The notes beneath the pieces are model-generated. The model made no database searches, had not been told where the DNA came from, and saw only the letters and a program-made list of their open reading frames with translations. From assembly GCF_029962485.1 (NCBI RefSeq), contig NZ_CP073637.1:3480177-3544176 (forward strand): a stretch of 64,000 nucleotides of DNA, given 5' to 3'. The stretch comes from Burkholderia cepacia. Lineage in GTDB: Bacteria > Pseudomonadota > Gammaproteobacteria > Burkholderiales > Burkholderiaceae. Positions within the stretch are counted from its first letter, which is position 1; each line of letters opens with the position of its first letter. The position numbers and the translations under genes were made by a program. Shown one piece after another: positions 1-8,790 of the stretch.

Positions 1-396
1 GTCACGAGCGGCCTCGACGGCGTCTATCCGCCCGGCCTGCCGGTCGCGAAGGTCGCGCGTGTCGACAAGCTCGCCGATACGGCCTTCGCGCGCGTGACCT
101 GCGCGCCGATCGCCGCCGTGCGCGGCGCGCGCCAGATGCTCGTGCTGCACTACCAGAACGACATCCCGCCGCGCCCGGCCGAGCCCGATCCGGCCACCGA
201 GAAGAACGCGAAGGGCAAGAAGGGCGCGAAAGCCGCCGCGAAGGGCGAGAAGGCAGACAAGGCCGACGCTAACGCCAAGCCGGCCGCCGCGGCCCAGCCC
301 GCCGCGAAGCCTGCGCCGGCGGCGCCCGCCGCCTCCGGCAAACCGGCCACCGCGCCCGCGAAGCCCGCGGCCGGGCAACCAGGAGCCCAGCGATGA
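1..396 (+). CDS. mreC: Rod shape-determining protein MreC (3' part only)
   Basis: Frame 1 is open from the first base and ends at the TGA of 394-396, so only the C-terminal part of the gene is present. The first residues (TSGLDGVYPPGLPVAKV) are typical of the second beta domain of MreC, the periplasmic scaffold that links the MreB cytoskeleton to PBP2/RodA in lateral wall growth. After about residue 55 the chain becomes a Lys/Ala/Pro-rich low-complexity tail of roughly 70 residues, which is longer than in enteric MreC. The stop overlaps the mreD start by four bases (ATGA), indicating translational coupling. Identity rests on this fragment plus the mreD-mrdA-rodA context. Confidence 0.9.
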   Translation, partial: VTSGLDGVYPPGLPVAKVARVDKLADTAFARVTCAPIAAVRGARQMLVLHYQNDIPPRPAEPDPATEKNAKGKKGAKAAAKGEKADKADANAKPAAAAQPAAKPAPAAPAASGKPATAPAKPAAGQPGAQR

Positions 397-905
397 ACCG
401 CCCGCAATACATCCTGCAGCCGGTCAATCCGTACTTCATCGTCTTCAGCCTCGCCGCCGCGTTCCTGCTGAACCTGATGCCATGGGGCCGCCTGCCCGGC
501 GTGCCCGACTTCGTCGCGCTCGTGCTGCTGTTCTGGAACATCCACCAGCCGCGCAAGGTCGGGATGGGCGTCGCGTTCTTGCTCGGCATCCTGATGGACG
601 TGCATGACGCGGGGCTGCTCGGCGAGCACGCGCTCGCCTATACGTTGCTGTCGTACGGCGCGATCACGATCCACCGCCGCGTGCTGTGGATGCCGATCGG
701 CGTGCAGGTGCTGTATGTCACGCCGCTGCTTGTCGTCGCGCAGCTCGTGCCGTTCGTGATCCGTCTCGTGATGGGCGCCGCGTTCCCCGGCTGGCGCTAC
801 CTCGTCGACGGCTTCGTCGAAGCCGCGCTGTGGCCAATCGCGAGCCACCTGCTGCTGATGCCGCAACGCCGCCCGGTCGATCCGGACGATACGCGCCCCA
901 TCTGA
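393..905 (+). CDS. mreD: Rod shape-determining protein MreD
   Basis: A 170-residue, very hydrophobic protein with about five membrane segments. It begins MNRPQYILQPVNPYFIV and carries the MreD-like stretch with GILMDVHDAGLLGEHALAY. MreD is the inner-membrane partner of MreC in the elongasome, and the length is normal for the family. It overlaps mreC by four bases and lies 94 bases before mrdA. The gap 906-999 shows no separate terminator, so mreC, mreD, mrdA and rodA are probably one transcript. Confidence 0.95.
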   Translation: MNRPQYILQPVNPYFIVFSLAAAFLLNLMPWGRLPGVPDFVALVLLFWNIHQPRKVGMGVAFLLGILMDVHDAGLLGEHALAYTLLSYGAITIHRRVLWMPIGVQVLYVTPLLVVAQLVPFVIRLVMGAAFPGWRYLVDGFVEAALWPIASHLLLMPQRRPVDPDDTRPI

Positions 906-999
906 GCCGGACCGACCTTGAATACCCGCCGCCCCCACGCCCGTTGCGCCCAGGGGCGGCACCTCGCCCGCCCGCGCGGGCCGGATCGACTGTAACCGC

Positions 1000-3285
1000 A
1001 TGACCGAATTCAACGACACCCAACAGCAGCTCTCGAAGTTCCGCCTGCGCGTCGCGGCGGCGGGCGTGTTCGTGTTCGTCTGCTTCGGGCTGCTCGCGAG
1101 CCGCTTCTTCTACCTGCAGCTGATGCAGCACGGCAAATACGCGCTGCAGGCCGAGGAAAACCGCATCTCGGTCGCGCCGATCGTGCCGAACCGCGGGATC
1201 ATCACCGACCGCAACGGCGTGATCCTCGCGAAGAACTATTCGGCGTACACGCTCGAGATCACGCCGTCGAAGCTCGACGACACGCTCGACAACACGATCG
1301 ACAAGCTGTCCGAGATCATCCCGATCGACGCGCGCGACCGCCGCCGCTTCAAGAAGCTGCAGGAAGACTCGAAGAACTTCGAGAGCCTGCCGATCCGCAC
1401 GCGGCTCACCGACGCGGAAGTCGCGCGCTTCACCGCGCAGCGCTTCCGCTTCCCCGGCGTCGACGTGCGCGCGCGGCTGTTCCGCCAGTACCCGCTCGGC
1501 ATGACGGCCGCGCACGTGATCGGCTACATCGGCCGGATCTCGAAGCGCGACCAGGATCGCATCGACGCGATGAGCGACGACAACGACAGCGACCAGGAAA
1601 CCTACGATCCGCGCCGCGACGCGAACAACTACAAGGGCACCGACTACATCGGCAAGATCGGCGTCGAGCAGAGCTACGAAACCGAGCTGCACGGGCTGAC
1701 GGGCTTCGAGGAAGTCGAGGTGACGGCCGGCGGCCGGCCGGTGCGCACGCTGTCGCGCACGCAGGCGACGCCCGGCAACAACCTCGTGCTGTCGCTCGAC
1801 ATCGGGCTGCAGCAGGCCGCCGAGCAGGCGTTCGCCGGCAAGCGCGGCGCGCTCGTCGCGATCGAGCCGAAGACGGGCGACGTGCTCGCCTTCGTGTCGT
1901 CGCCGAGCTTCGATCCGAATTCGTTCGTCGACGGCATCGACCAGCAGACCTGGGACGAGCTGAACAACTCGACCGACAAGCCGCTCCTGAACCGCCCGCT
2001 GCACGGCACCTACCCGCCCGGCTCGACGTACAAGCCGTTCATGGCGCTCGCGGGCCTGACGCTCGGCAAGCGCACGCCGGGCTGGGGTTTCCAGGATCCC
2101 GGCTACTTCACGTTCGGCGGCCACACGTTCCGCAACGACGTGCGCTCCGGCCAGGGCTGGGTCGACATGAACAAGGCGATCATGGTGTCGAACGACACCT
2201 ACTTCTACATGCTCGCGCGCGACCTCGGCGTGAACTCGATCGCGAACTTCATGAAGCCGTTCGGCTTCGGCCAGATCACCGGGATCGACATCCAGGGCGA
2301 GGCGCGCGGGATCCTGCCGTCGACCGACTGGAAGAAGAAGGCGTTCAAGAAGGCCGCGCAGCAGAAGTGGTTCGACGGCGAGACGATCAGCCTCGGGATC
2401 GGCCAGGGCTACAACTCGTTCACGATCCTGCAGCTCGCACACGCGACCGCGACGCTCGCGAACAACGGCGTCGTGATGAAGCCTCACCTCGTGAAGGAAG
2501 TCGAGGATCCGATCACGCGTGGGCGCCACCTGACCGTGCCGAAGGAAAGCGAAGTGATCCCGCTCAAGCAGGCCGACATCGACGTCGTGAAGCGCGGGAT
2601 GGAGAACGTGATCGAGAACCCGTCCGGCACGGCATACAAGGTGTTCCGCGGCGCGCCGTACCTCGCGGCCGGCAAGACCGGTACCGCGCAGGTGTTCTCG
2701 CTGCAGGGCTCGAACTACAAGGGCCACCTGCTCGCCGAGCACCTGCGCGACCACGCGCTGTTCATCGCGTATGCGCCGGTCGACCACCCGCAGATCGCCG
2801 TCGCGCTGGTCGTCGAGAACGGCGGCTGGGGCGCGCAGGCTGCGGGCCCGATCGCGCGCCGCGTGCTCGACTACTACCTGATCGACCGCCAGAACCCGAA
2901 GAACGAGGCTGCGGCCGTAGCGGCCGCCGCATCGGCGACCGAACCCATCAGTGCGCCGGTGATCGGCGACGCGACCAAGCCCGCCGCCGTCGCGGCCGGC
3001 TTCACGGCGTTGCCGCAGCCGGTCGTGCCGACCGCGGCCAGCGCGGCGGATGCGGCATCGGCTGCGTCCGCGGCCGCCGCATCGGACGCGGCCGGCGCCA
3101 GCGCGGCCCAGCCGGCCGACGCGAGCGCCGCGGCGCCGAGGGCCGCGAGCCTGCCGCCGATCCGGCGTCCGCACCGGCCGCGCCGCCCCGCCAGCGACGC
3201 GCAGCCGCTCGTCGCCACGCCGCGGGACGACAACCACCGTGCGACGGCCCCCGCGAAAGCGGCGGACGCCGGCACCGCTCATTAA
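1000..3285 (+). CDS. mrdA: Penicillin-binding protein 2, elongasome transpeptidase
   Basis: Class B PBP that cross-links lateral-wall peptidoglycan with RodA. There is one N-terminal membrane anchor (about residues 15-35), a dimerisation/pedestal domain, and then the transpeptidase domain. Active-site motifs are visible: STYK at 342-345 (acylated Ser342), SND at 397-399 and KTG at 559-561. The protein has 761 residues, about 120 more than E. coli PBP2, because of an Ala/Pro/Arg-rich tail after about residue 640 that ends in an RRPHRPRRP-like basic patch. The tail is low-complexity and looks disordered. It is followed 11 bases later by rodA. Confidence 0.96.
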   Translation: MTEFNDTQQQLSKFRLRVAAAGVFVFVCFGLLASRFFYLQLMQHGKYALQAEENRISVAPIVPNRGIITDRNGVILAKNYSAYTLEITPSKLDDTLDNTIDKLSEIIPIDARDRRRFKKLQEDSKNFESLPIRTRLTDAEVARFTAQRFRFPGVDVRARLFRQYPLGMTAAHVIGYIGRISKRDQDRIDAMSDDNDSDQETYDPRRDANNYKGTDYIGKIGVEQSYETELHGLTGFEEVEVTAGGRPVRTLSRTQATPGNNLVLSLDIGLQQAAEQAFAGKRGALVAIEPKTGDVLAFVSSPSFDPNSFVDGIDQQTWDELNNSTDKPLLNRPLHGTYPPGSTYKPFMALAGLTLGKRTPGWGFQDPGYFTFGGHTFRNDVRSGQGWVDMNKAIMVSNDTYFYMLARDLGVNSIANFMKPFGFGQITGIDIQGEARGILPSTDWKKKAFKKAAQQKWFDGETISLGIGQGYNSFTILQLAHATATLANNGVVMKPHLVKEVEDPITRGRHLTVPKESEVIPLKQADIDVVKRGMENVIENPSGTAYKVFRGAPYLAAGKTGTAQVFSLQGSNYKGHLLAEHLRDHALFIAYAPVDHPQIAVALVVENGGWGAQAAGPIARRVLDYYLIDRQNPKNEAAAVAAAASATEPISAPVIGDATKPAAVAAGFTALPQPVVPTAASAADAASAASAAAASDAAGASAAQPADASAAAPRAASLPPIRRPHRPRRPASDAQPLVATPRDDNHRATAPAKAADAGTAH

Positions 3286-3296
3286 CGGAGAAAGGC

Positions 3297-4445
3297 ATGC
3301 AATTCGACAAGCGCGCCTGGCTCGACAAGATCAAGCAGATGTTCGCGGGCTTCGACCGCCCGCTCGCCCTCATCGTGTTCCTGCTGCTGTGCGTCGGCAT
3401 CGTCACGCTGTACAGCGCGGCGATCGACATGCCGGGCCGCGTAGAGGACCAGTTGCGCAACATCCTGCTGACGTTCGTGCTGATGTGGGTGATCGCCAAC
3501 ATCCCGCCGACCACGCTGATGCGCTTCGCGGTCCCGCTCTACACATTCGGGGTCGCGCTGCTGATTGCCGTCGCGCTGTTCGGGATGACCAAGAAAGGCG
3601 CGAAGCGCTGGCTGAACGTCGGCGTCGTGATCCAGCCGTCTGAAATCCTCAAGATCGCGACACCGCTGATGCTCGCGTGGTACTACCAGCGCCGCGAGGG
3701 CGGGGTGCGCTGGTACGACTTCCTCGCCGCGTTCGGGATCCTGATGGTGCCGGTCGGGCTGATCGCGAAGCAGCCCGACCTCGGCACGGGCCTGCTCGTG
3801 TTCGCGGCCGGTTTCTTCGTGATCTACCTCGCCGGCCTGTCGTTCAAGCTGATCGTGCCGGTGCTCGTCGCGGGCGTGATCGCGGTCGGCTCGATCGCCG
3901 TGTTCGAAGAGCGCATCTGCCAGCCCGAAGTGCAGTGGCCGCTGATGCACGACTACCAGAAGCACCGTGTGTGCACGCTGCTCGACCCGACCTCCGACCC
4001 GCTCGGCAAGGGCTTCCACACGATCCAGGCCGTGATCGCGATCGGCTCGGGCGGCGTGCTCGGCAAGGGCTACCTGAAAGGCACGCAGGCGCACCTCGAA
4101 TTCATTCCGGAAAAGCACACCGACTTCATCTTCGCGGTGTTTTCCGAGGAATGGGGGCTCGTCGGCGGGCTCGTGCTGCTGACGCTGTACATGGCGCTGA
4201 TCGCGCGCGGGCTCTACATCGCCGCGCAGGGCGCGACGCTGTTCGGCCGCCTGCTCGCGGGCTCGCTCACGCTCGCGTTCTTCGTCTACGCGTTCGTCAA
4301 CATCGGGATGGTGAGCGGCGTGCTGCCGGTCGTCGGCGTGCCGCTGCCGTTCATGAGTTACGGCGGCACCGCGCTCACGACGCTCGGCATCGCGATCGGG
4401 ATGATCATGAGCGTCGGGCGGCAACGGCGGCTGATGAAGAGCTGA
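3297..4445 (+). CDS. rodA: Rod shape-determining protein RodA, SEDS glycosyltransferase
   Basis: 382 residues with about ten membrane helices. RodA polymerises lipid II into glycan strands and works with PBP2, encoded just upstream. SEDS signatures include KQPDLGTGLLVF, the HTDFIFAVFSEEWG stretch and the C-terminal PFMSYGGTALT. The reading frame stays open far upstream through mrdA, but the start chosen is ATG 3297, preceded by AACGGAGAAAG and immediately after the mrdA stop. The next gene is on the other strand, and a strong hairpin terminator follows, so this is the last gene of the mre operon. Confidence 0.96.
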   Translation: MQFDKRAWLDKIKQMFAGFDRPLALIVFLLLCVGIVTLYSAAIDMPGRVEDQLRNILLTFVLMWVIANIPPTTLMRFAVPLYTFGVALLIAVALFGMTKKGAKRWLNVGVVIQPSEILKIATPLMLAWYYQRREGGVRWYDFLAAFGILMVPVGLIAKQPDLGTGLLVFAAGFFVIYLAGLSFKLIVPVLVAGVIAVGSIAVFEERICQPEVQWPLMHDYQKHRVCTLLDPTSDPLGKGFHTIQAVIAIGSGGVLGKGYLKGTQAHLEFIPEKHTDFIFAVFSEEWGLVGGLVLLTLYMALIARGLYIAAQGATLFGRLLAGSLTLAFFVYAFVNIGMVSGVLPVVGVPLPFMSYGGTALTTLGIAIGMIMSVGRQRRLMKS

Positions 4446-4471
4446 CCGCGCGGCCCGCACCGCAGTCAAGG

Positions 4472-4498
4472 AAAACGGCGCCCTGGGGCGCCGTTTTT
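4472..4498 (+). terminator. Rho-independent terminator after rodA
   Basis: AAAACGGCGCC and GGCGCCGTTTT form a long perfect stem around a short loop, with T-runs on both strands. It sits 27 bases after the rodA stop and 29 bases beyond the end of the convergent Sel1 gene, so it probably serves both directions. Confidence 0.85.
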
Positions 4499-4526
4499 CA
4501 TGGGGCGGACCGAACGCCGCGTGCGC

Positions 4527-5279
4527 TCACTGCGACGGCGTATGCGGCCCGCCCGGCTCCGCCCCGCCGCCCGATGCCGGCGCCTGCGACTTCAACCGCG
4601 CACTCAGCTCCTTGAATTTCAGCCCGGCCGTCTCGTCGCCCTGTGCGGCCGCCGCCGCGTAATACGCCCGCGCGATGTTCAGGTTCTGCGCGACGCCGTC
4701 GCCACCACGCTCGTAGAACGACGCGGTCACGTACTGCGCGGTCGGCTCGCCCGCGTCGGCGGCCTGCTTGTACCACGCGAACGCCTGCCGGTTGTCGCGC
4801 GGCGTGCCGCGCCCGTCGAGGAACTGGTTCGCGAGCGACAGCGCGGCCTGCACGTGCCCCTGCTTCGCCGCGCGCAGGAACCAGCGGTGCGCTTCGACCG
4901 GATTGCGCGTGACGAACTCGCCGTCGTCGAACATCCGGCCGTACACGTACTGCGCATGCGACATGTTCGCGTCGGCCGCGCGCTTCAGCCAGCGCAACCC
5001 TTCGTCGACGTTCGCGGTCACGCCTTCGCCCGTCAGCAGCATCATCGCGTAGTTGAATTGCGCGAGGCGATCGCCGCGCTCGGCCGCGTCGTGGAACTGC
5101 ACCAGCGCCGCGCGATAGTCACCGGCGTTGTAGTCGGCGACCGCCGATTGCGTCTCGCGCGACGGATCGACCTTCTCTTGCGGCGCGCCCTGCGCGACCG
5201 CCGCGATACACAGGGCCCACAGGCCGAACATCACACCGATCCGCGTGCGCCCGCGGCACGCACCGTCACCACCGTTCAT
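4527..5279 (-). CDS. Secreted Sel1/TPR-repeat protein
   Basis: 250 residues. The N-terminus has a signal-like hydrophobic segment (GVMFGLWALCIAAVAQGA) after a basic start, so export is likely. The rest is built of Sel1-like helical repeats, each with AxxxYxxG/A-type spacing (for example AQFNYAMMLLTGEGV, AQYVYGRMFDDGEFV and AALSLANQFLDGRG), about four to five copies. Such repeats act as protein-binding scaffolds; no enzymatic motif is present. The tail is Pro/Gly-rich. The start overlaps the aldolase stop by four bases, suggesting cotranscription. Specific function unknown. Confidence 0.8.
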   Translation of the reverse strand: MNGGDGACRGRTRIGVMFGLWALCIAAVAQGAPQEKVDPSRETQSAVADYNAGDYRAALVQFHDAAERGDRLAQFNYAMMLLTGEGVTANVDEGLRWLKRAADANMSHAQYVYGRMFDDGEFVTRNPVEAHRWFLRAAKQGHVQAALSLANQFLDGRGTPRDNRQAFAWYKQAADAGEPTAQYVTASFYERGGDGVAQNLNIARAYYAAAAAQGDETAGLKFKELSARLKSQAPASGGGAEPGGPHTPSQ

Positions 5280-6061
5280 GACCGTACCTCCTGCAGCGCC
5301 TGCCGCGTCGCGCGCAACAACCAGCTCACGTCGGCCGACACCGAGATCATCCGGTAACCGGCCTCGCGGTACTGGCGTGCAGCCGCCGTATCGCCCGCGA
5401 AGATGCCGACCGCGACGCCGGCCTGCCTGCCGGCCGCGAGCACGCGCGCCATCGCGGTTTCGACGTCCGGGTGGCGGATGTCACCGAGATGCCCGAGGCT
5501 CGCCGCGAGATCGGCCGGGCCGACGAACAGGCAGTCGACGCCCGGCGTCGCCGCGATCCGCTCGACCTCGTCGACACCGCGCGCCGATTCGATCTGCACG
5601 ATCACCGCGACCTGCGCGTTGGCCGTCTGCACGTAATCGCGGCGCATGCCGAATGCCGCCGCGCGCACCATGCCCGCGACGCCGCGCAGCCCGTCGGGCG
5701 AATCGGGCGATGGATAGCGCGTGAGCCGCACTGCGTGCGCGGCTTCGTCAGGCGTTTCGATGGACGGAAACATCAGCGTGCGTGCGCCGGCATCGAGCGC
5801 GCGCTTCACGAGCCACGGCTCGCGCGCCGGCACGCGCACGACCGGCTCGCTCGGCAGGTGCGCGGCCGCGATCGCACGCAGCTGCGAGGCCACGTCGCGG
5901 CTGTCGTTCGGCGCGTGCTCCATGTCGATGCAGAGCCAGTCGTAGCCGGCATGCGCGAGCGCTTCCGCGGCCGATTCACTGCCGAGCGACAGCCACAGGC
6001 CGTACAGCGGATCGTCGCCGTCACGCAGGCGTTGTTTGAGGGAATTGGTGAGCGTGCTCAT
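5276..6061 (-). CDS. HpcH/HpaI family class II aldolase
   Basis: 261 residues from ATG 6061 (MSTLTNSLKQRLRDGD). The open frame runs further upstream, but that part has no aldolase similarity. Family features: the GLWLSLGS strand, CIDMEHAPND, the metal-ligand Glu in VQIESARGVDEV and the VGPADLAASLG loop. Members cleave 2-oxo-3-deoxy/4-hydroxy acids to pyruvate or related oxo-acids with Mg2+ or Mn2+; 4-hydroxy-2-oxoheptanedioate aldolase and 2-keto-3-deoxy-rhamnonate aldolase are examples. The substrate cannot be read from sequence and no neighbouring pathway enzyme helps. It is followed directly by the overlapping Sel1 gene. Confidence 0.85.
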   Translation of the reverse strand: MSTLTNSLKQRLRDGDDPLYGLWLSLGSESAAEALAHAGYDWLCIDMEHAPNDSRDVASQLRAIAAAHLPSEPVVRVPAREPWLVKRALDAGARTLMFPSIETPDEAAHAVRLTRYPSPDSPDGLRGVAGMVRAAAFGMRRDYVQTANAQVAVIVQIESARGVDEVERIAATPGVDCLFVGPADLAASLGHLGDIRHPDVETAMARVLAAGRQAGVAVGIFAGDTAAARQYREAGYRMISVSADVSWLLRATRQALQEVRS

Positions 6062-6390
6062 CGATACGGCCTCCTGGACGGAACGGCAATCGAACGGGAC
6101 AAGCAACAGGCGAGGCGGGACACAACACGTCGTGCAGCGCAGCACGGCGGCGACACCGGGATCGCGCCCTGGAACGTTAGTCGGCGACGGGCAGCGGATC
6201 TGACAACCGATCTGACAGCGCGCGCCGTGCGACGGCACACGAGCGGATTGTCCGGCGCCACTCAACGATCATAGCGCGGCGTTACGCGGAATGTCGGAAC
6301 AGGCGGGAAGCTGCGCCGGCGCGGATCGAAGCCGCGCGGCACGATGACAGGCAACCCGCGCCGGACGGCACGGGCTGCCAGGAAGGCGGA
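6062..6390. other. Intergenic region upstream of the aldolase, no gene seen
   Basis: 329 bases between the aldolase start and the queD stop, both on the minus strand. No open frame with a plausible start and Burkholderia-like codon use was found, and no hairpin with a T-run. It presumably carries the aldolase promoter. Confidence 0.5.
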
Positions 6391-6843
6391 TCAGCGGCCG
6401 GGCTGGCGCTCGACGTCGGCCCAGCAGTTCGGCGTTTCGTACAGGCGCACGCGCTCGAGGCGCAGGTTCACGCCGTAGTGCGCGTCGTACACGTTCGCGA
6501 GGAGGTCGAACGCGATCGCCGCGAGGTTCTCGACGGTCGGGATCCGGTCGATCACGACGGTCTTGTGGTCGGCCATCTGCTCGAGGAACGAGCGCACGAC
6601 TTCGTCGCGCGCATAGACCAGGAACGCGTGGTCCCACTTGCTGACGAGGTGCTCCATCGCAAGCGCCTTCACGTCGGCGAAATCCATCACCATGCCGCGG
6701 TCGGGCGCCCCCTCGGTATCGACGAGATCGCCGCGCAGCGTGATTTCGAGCACGTAGCGATGGCCATGCAGGTTCCTGCACTGGCTGCGGTGATCGGGGA
6801 TGCGGTGGCCCGCGTCGAATTCGAGTTTTCGGGTAATCAGCAC
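6391..6843 (-). CDS. queD: 6-carboxy-5,6,7,8-tetrahydropterin synthase
   Basis: 150 residues of the PTPS/QueD family. The enzyme converts 7,8-dihydroneopterin triphosphate to 6-carboxytetrahydropterin in preQ0/queuosine synthesis. Zinc-binding histidines are visible in DAGHR and in LHGHRY, with the catalytic Cys just before (SQCRNLHGH), then KWDHAF and the substrate Glu in ETPNCWA. It is the last gene of a three-gene minus-strand cluster queC-queE-queD, starting 18 bases after the queE stop. The first enzyme of the route (folE) is not in this window. Confidence 0.93.
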   Translation of the reverse strand: MLITRKLEFDAGHRIPDHRSQCRNLHGHRYVLEITLRGDLVDTEGAPDRGMVMDFADVKALAMEHLVSKWDHAFLVYARDEVVRSFLEQMADHKTVVIDRIPTVENLAAIAFDLLANVYDAHYGVNLRLERVRLYETPNCWADVERQPGR

Positions 6844-6861
6844 GATGTCAAAAGCCGTGGC

Positions 6862-7494
6862 TCAGGGAATGTTCAGATATTTGTGGGTCTGCATCGACAG
6901 CCGCCACTGCGGATGACGCTTGCACCAGTCGATCGCGAGCTTCGTATTGAGGTCGCGCGACGGGCCGTCCATCGGCTGGACCAGGAAGTACTCGAAGTCG
7001 AGCTTCGCATAGTCGGCCAGCCGCTGGTTGTCCTGCGGGATCACGACTTTCAGCTCGTTGCCCTTCGTGACGACGAGCGGCGCGTCGGCCTTCGGGCTCA
7101 CGCAGATCCAGTCGATCGATTCGAGCACCGGCAGCGAACCGTTGGTCTCGATCGCGATCTCGAAACCGGCCGCGTGCAGCGCGTCGACGAGCGGCTGGTC
7201 GAGCTGCAGCATCGGCTCGCCGCCCGTGCAGACGACGAAGCGGTGCGCCTCGCCCTCCGGCCACAGGCCGGCGATCGTCGCGACGAGCGCTTCGGCATCC
7301 TTGAACTTGCCGCCGTTCTCGCCGTCGGTGCCGACGAAGTCGGTATCGCAGAAGCGGCACACGGCCTCCGCACGATCCTCTTCGCGGCCCGACCACAGGT
7401 TGCAGCCGGCAAACCGGCAGAACACGGCGGGCCGGCCCGCATTCGCGCCTTCGCCCTGCAACGTGTAGAAAATTTCCTTGACCGCGTAAGTCAT
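6862..7494 (-). CDS. queE: 7-carboxy-7-deazaguanine synthase, radical SAM
   Basis: 210 residues. QueE rearranges 6-carboxytetrahydropterin to 7-carboxy-7-deazaguanine using a 4Fe-4S cluster and S-adenosylmethionine. The cluster motif is not the usual CX3CX2C. From AGCNLWSG to AVCRFC the spacing is CX14CX2C, the variant known from Burkholderia QueE. A GGEP motif (CTGGEPMLQL) for SAM binding follows. The length matches the short Burkholderia enzymes. It is 75 bases downstream of queC and 18 bases upstream of queD. Confidence 0.95.
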   Translation of the reverse strand: MTYAVKEIFYTLQGEGANAGRPAVFCRFAGCNLWSGREEDRAEAVCRFCDTDFVGTDGENGGKFKDAEALVATIAGLWPEGEAHRFVVCTGGEPMLQLDQPLVDALHAAGFEIAIETNGSLPVLESIDWICVSPKADAPLVVTKGNELKVVIPQDNQRLADYAKLDFEYFLVQPMDGPSRDLNTKLAIDWCKRHPQWRLSMQTHKYLNIP

Positions 7495-7569
7495 CGTGCT
7501 TCGTCCGGCTCGCGCCGCTCGTTGTCGATCAGAATCCGTTATTCATTCAGTGCCGCCGGCGCACCCGCG

Positions 7570-8304
7570 TCACAGCGGCGCTTCGGTCACCCGCTCGCCC
7601 TTCAGGTAAGCCTCGTAGCCGCGCTTGCGCAGCTTGCAGGCCGGGCATTCGCCGCAGCCGAAGCCCCAGTCGTGCAGTTCCGCGCGCTCGCCCACGTAGC
7701 ACGTGTGCGTCTCGACGCGGATCAGTTCGACGAGCGCCTCGCCGCCGAGCTGCTCGGCGAGCTGCCAGGTCTGCGCCTTGTCGAGCCACATCAGCGGCGT
7801 CTCGAGCACCATGCGCGTGTCCATGCCGAGGTTCAGCGCGACCTGCAGCGCCTTCATCGTGTCGTCGCGGCAGTCGGGATAGCCCGAGAAGTCTGTCTCG
7901 CACATCCCGCCGACCAGCACGCGCAATCCGCGACGATAGGCGATCGCCGCGGCGATCGTCATGAACATCAGGTTGCGACCGGGCACGAACGTATTCGGCA
8001 GGCCGTTCGCGGACGTCTCGATCTCGATCGTGCGCGTCATCGCGGTATCGCTGATCGCGCCGAGCACCGACAGGTCGATCATGTGATCGTCGCCGAGCCG
8101 GTCCGACCATGCGGGAAAATCGCGCTTCAGTGCTTCGCGCACGCCGTCGCGACATTCGAGCTCGACGCGATGCCGCTGGCCGTAATCGAAGCCGAGCGTC
8201 TCGACCGTCTGGTAGCGTTCGAGGGCCCATGCCACGCACGTGGCCGAATCCTGCCCGCCGGAAAACAACACGAGCGCGCCGTCTTTAGCGTCTGTCCGAA
8301 TCAC
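7570..8304 (-). CDS. queC: 7-cyano-7-deazaguanine synthase
   Basis: 244 residues. QueC uses ATP and ammonia to turn 7-carboxy-7-deazaguanine into preQ0, the precursor of queuosine in tRNA. The ATP pyrophosphatase loop SGGQDS lies near the N-terminus and the zinc site [12 protein letters not shown] near the C-terminus. The start chosen is GTG at 8304 (product [14 protein letters not shown]), because the longer upstream open frame does not resemble QueC. It is the first gene of the queCED cluster. No preQ1 riboswitch is evident upstream. Confidence 0.93.
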   Translation of the reverse strand: MIRTDAKDGALVLFSGGQDSATCVAWALERYQTVETLGFDYGQRHRVELECRDGVREALKRDFPAWSDRLGDDHMIDLSVLGAISDTAMTRTIEIETSANGLPNTFVPGRNLMFMTIAAAIAYRRGLRVLVGGMCETDFSGYPDCRDDTMKALQVALNLGMDTRMVLETPLMWLDKAQTWQLAEQLGGEALVELIRVETHTCYVGERAELHDWGFGCGECPACKLRKRGYEAYLKGERVTEAPL

Positions 8305-8614
8305 CGTGATACTCCGTGAATGTGTAGGCTCGCGTCGCGCTGCGCCCCAAGGCCGGCTGCCGCCGGGCGGCCCGACGCGGCCGGCCTGCGCCGGCTCGAC
8401 CAGTATAGGCAGCGCGGTCGGCCGCGAACGCGGCGGTGCGCTTATACCGCCCATCGCGCAGCATCGTTGCCGCGCGCCACGGCGGCGCGAGACTCGCAGC
8501 CTGCCGTGCGTCTGAAGCGATGCGCTAAGTCATTGAGCGGGCACGGATTTTATCATGCCCCTGCGAATGCTGCCGGACACGCCGCCAACGACACGCAATA
8601 CCCACCACAAACGA
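8305..8614. other. Intergenic region upstream of queC
   Basis: About 310 bases before the tRNA-Phe terminator. Read on the minus strand there is a TATACT hexamer near 8400-8406 that could be a -10 element for queC, but no good -35 partner at 16-18 bases. No coding frame is supported. Confidence 0.35.
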
Positions 8615-8648
8615 AAAACCCCAAGAACCTTCCGATTCTTGGGGTTTT
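8615..8648 (-). terminator. Rho-independent terminator after tRNA-Phe
   Basis: AAAACCCCAAGAA at 8615-8627 pairs perfectly with TTCTTGGGGTTTT at 8636-8648 around an 8-base loop. It lies seven bases beyond the CCA end of the minus-strand tRNA-Phe, with a T-run in that direction. Confidence 0.85.
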
Positions 8649-8654
8649 AAATGC

Positions 8655-8730
8655 TGGTGGCCTGGGACGGAATCGAACCATCGACACGCGGATTTTCAAT
8701 CCGCTGCTCTACCAACTGAGCTACCGGGCC
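8655..8730 (-). tRNA. tRNA-Phe (anticodon GAA)
   Basis: A 76-base gene with encoded CCA at 8655-8657. On the minus strand the acceptor is GGCCCGG, the D-arm GCTCAGTTGGTAGAGC, and the anticodon loop TTGAAAA within GCGGA/TCCGC, giving GAA for Phe. The T-arm is GATGG TTCGATT CCGTC. The 3' acceptor strand is CCAGGCC, so position 5 C faces position 68 A, a mismatch in an otherwise perfect acceptor stem. It has its own promoter and terminator and is a monocistronic unit. Confidence 0.97.
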
Positions 8731-8743
8731 AACGAAGAATGAA

Positions 8744-8772
8744 AGTATATCGAGCTATTCGTACCCGAGCAA
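8744..8772 (-). promoter_or_regulatory. Sigma-70 promoter of tRNA-Phe
   Basis: On the minus strand, TTGCTC (8767-8772) and TATACT (8744-8749) are separated by exactly 17 bases. The -10 box ends 13 bases before the tRNA 5' end, right for direct transcription of the tRNA. Confidence 0.75.
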
Positions 8773-8790
8773 GAGGTTTCGCAAAATATT

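Noticed and set aside
718..3282. Long minus-strand open frame opposite mrdA
   Set aside because: Arg/Gly/Ala-rich translation typical of antisense frames in high-G+C genes; the plus strand encodes a complete PBP2.
7500..8320. preQ1 riboswitch before the que genes
   Set aside because: No H-type pseudoknot pattern recognised in the region upstream of queC.
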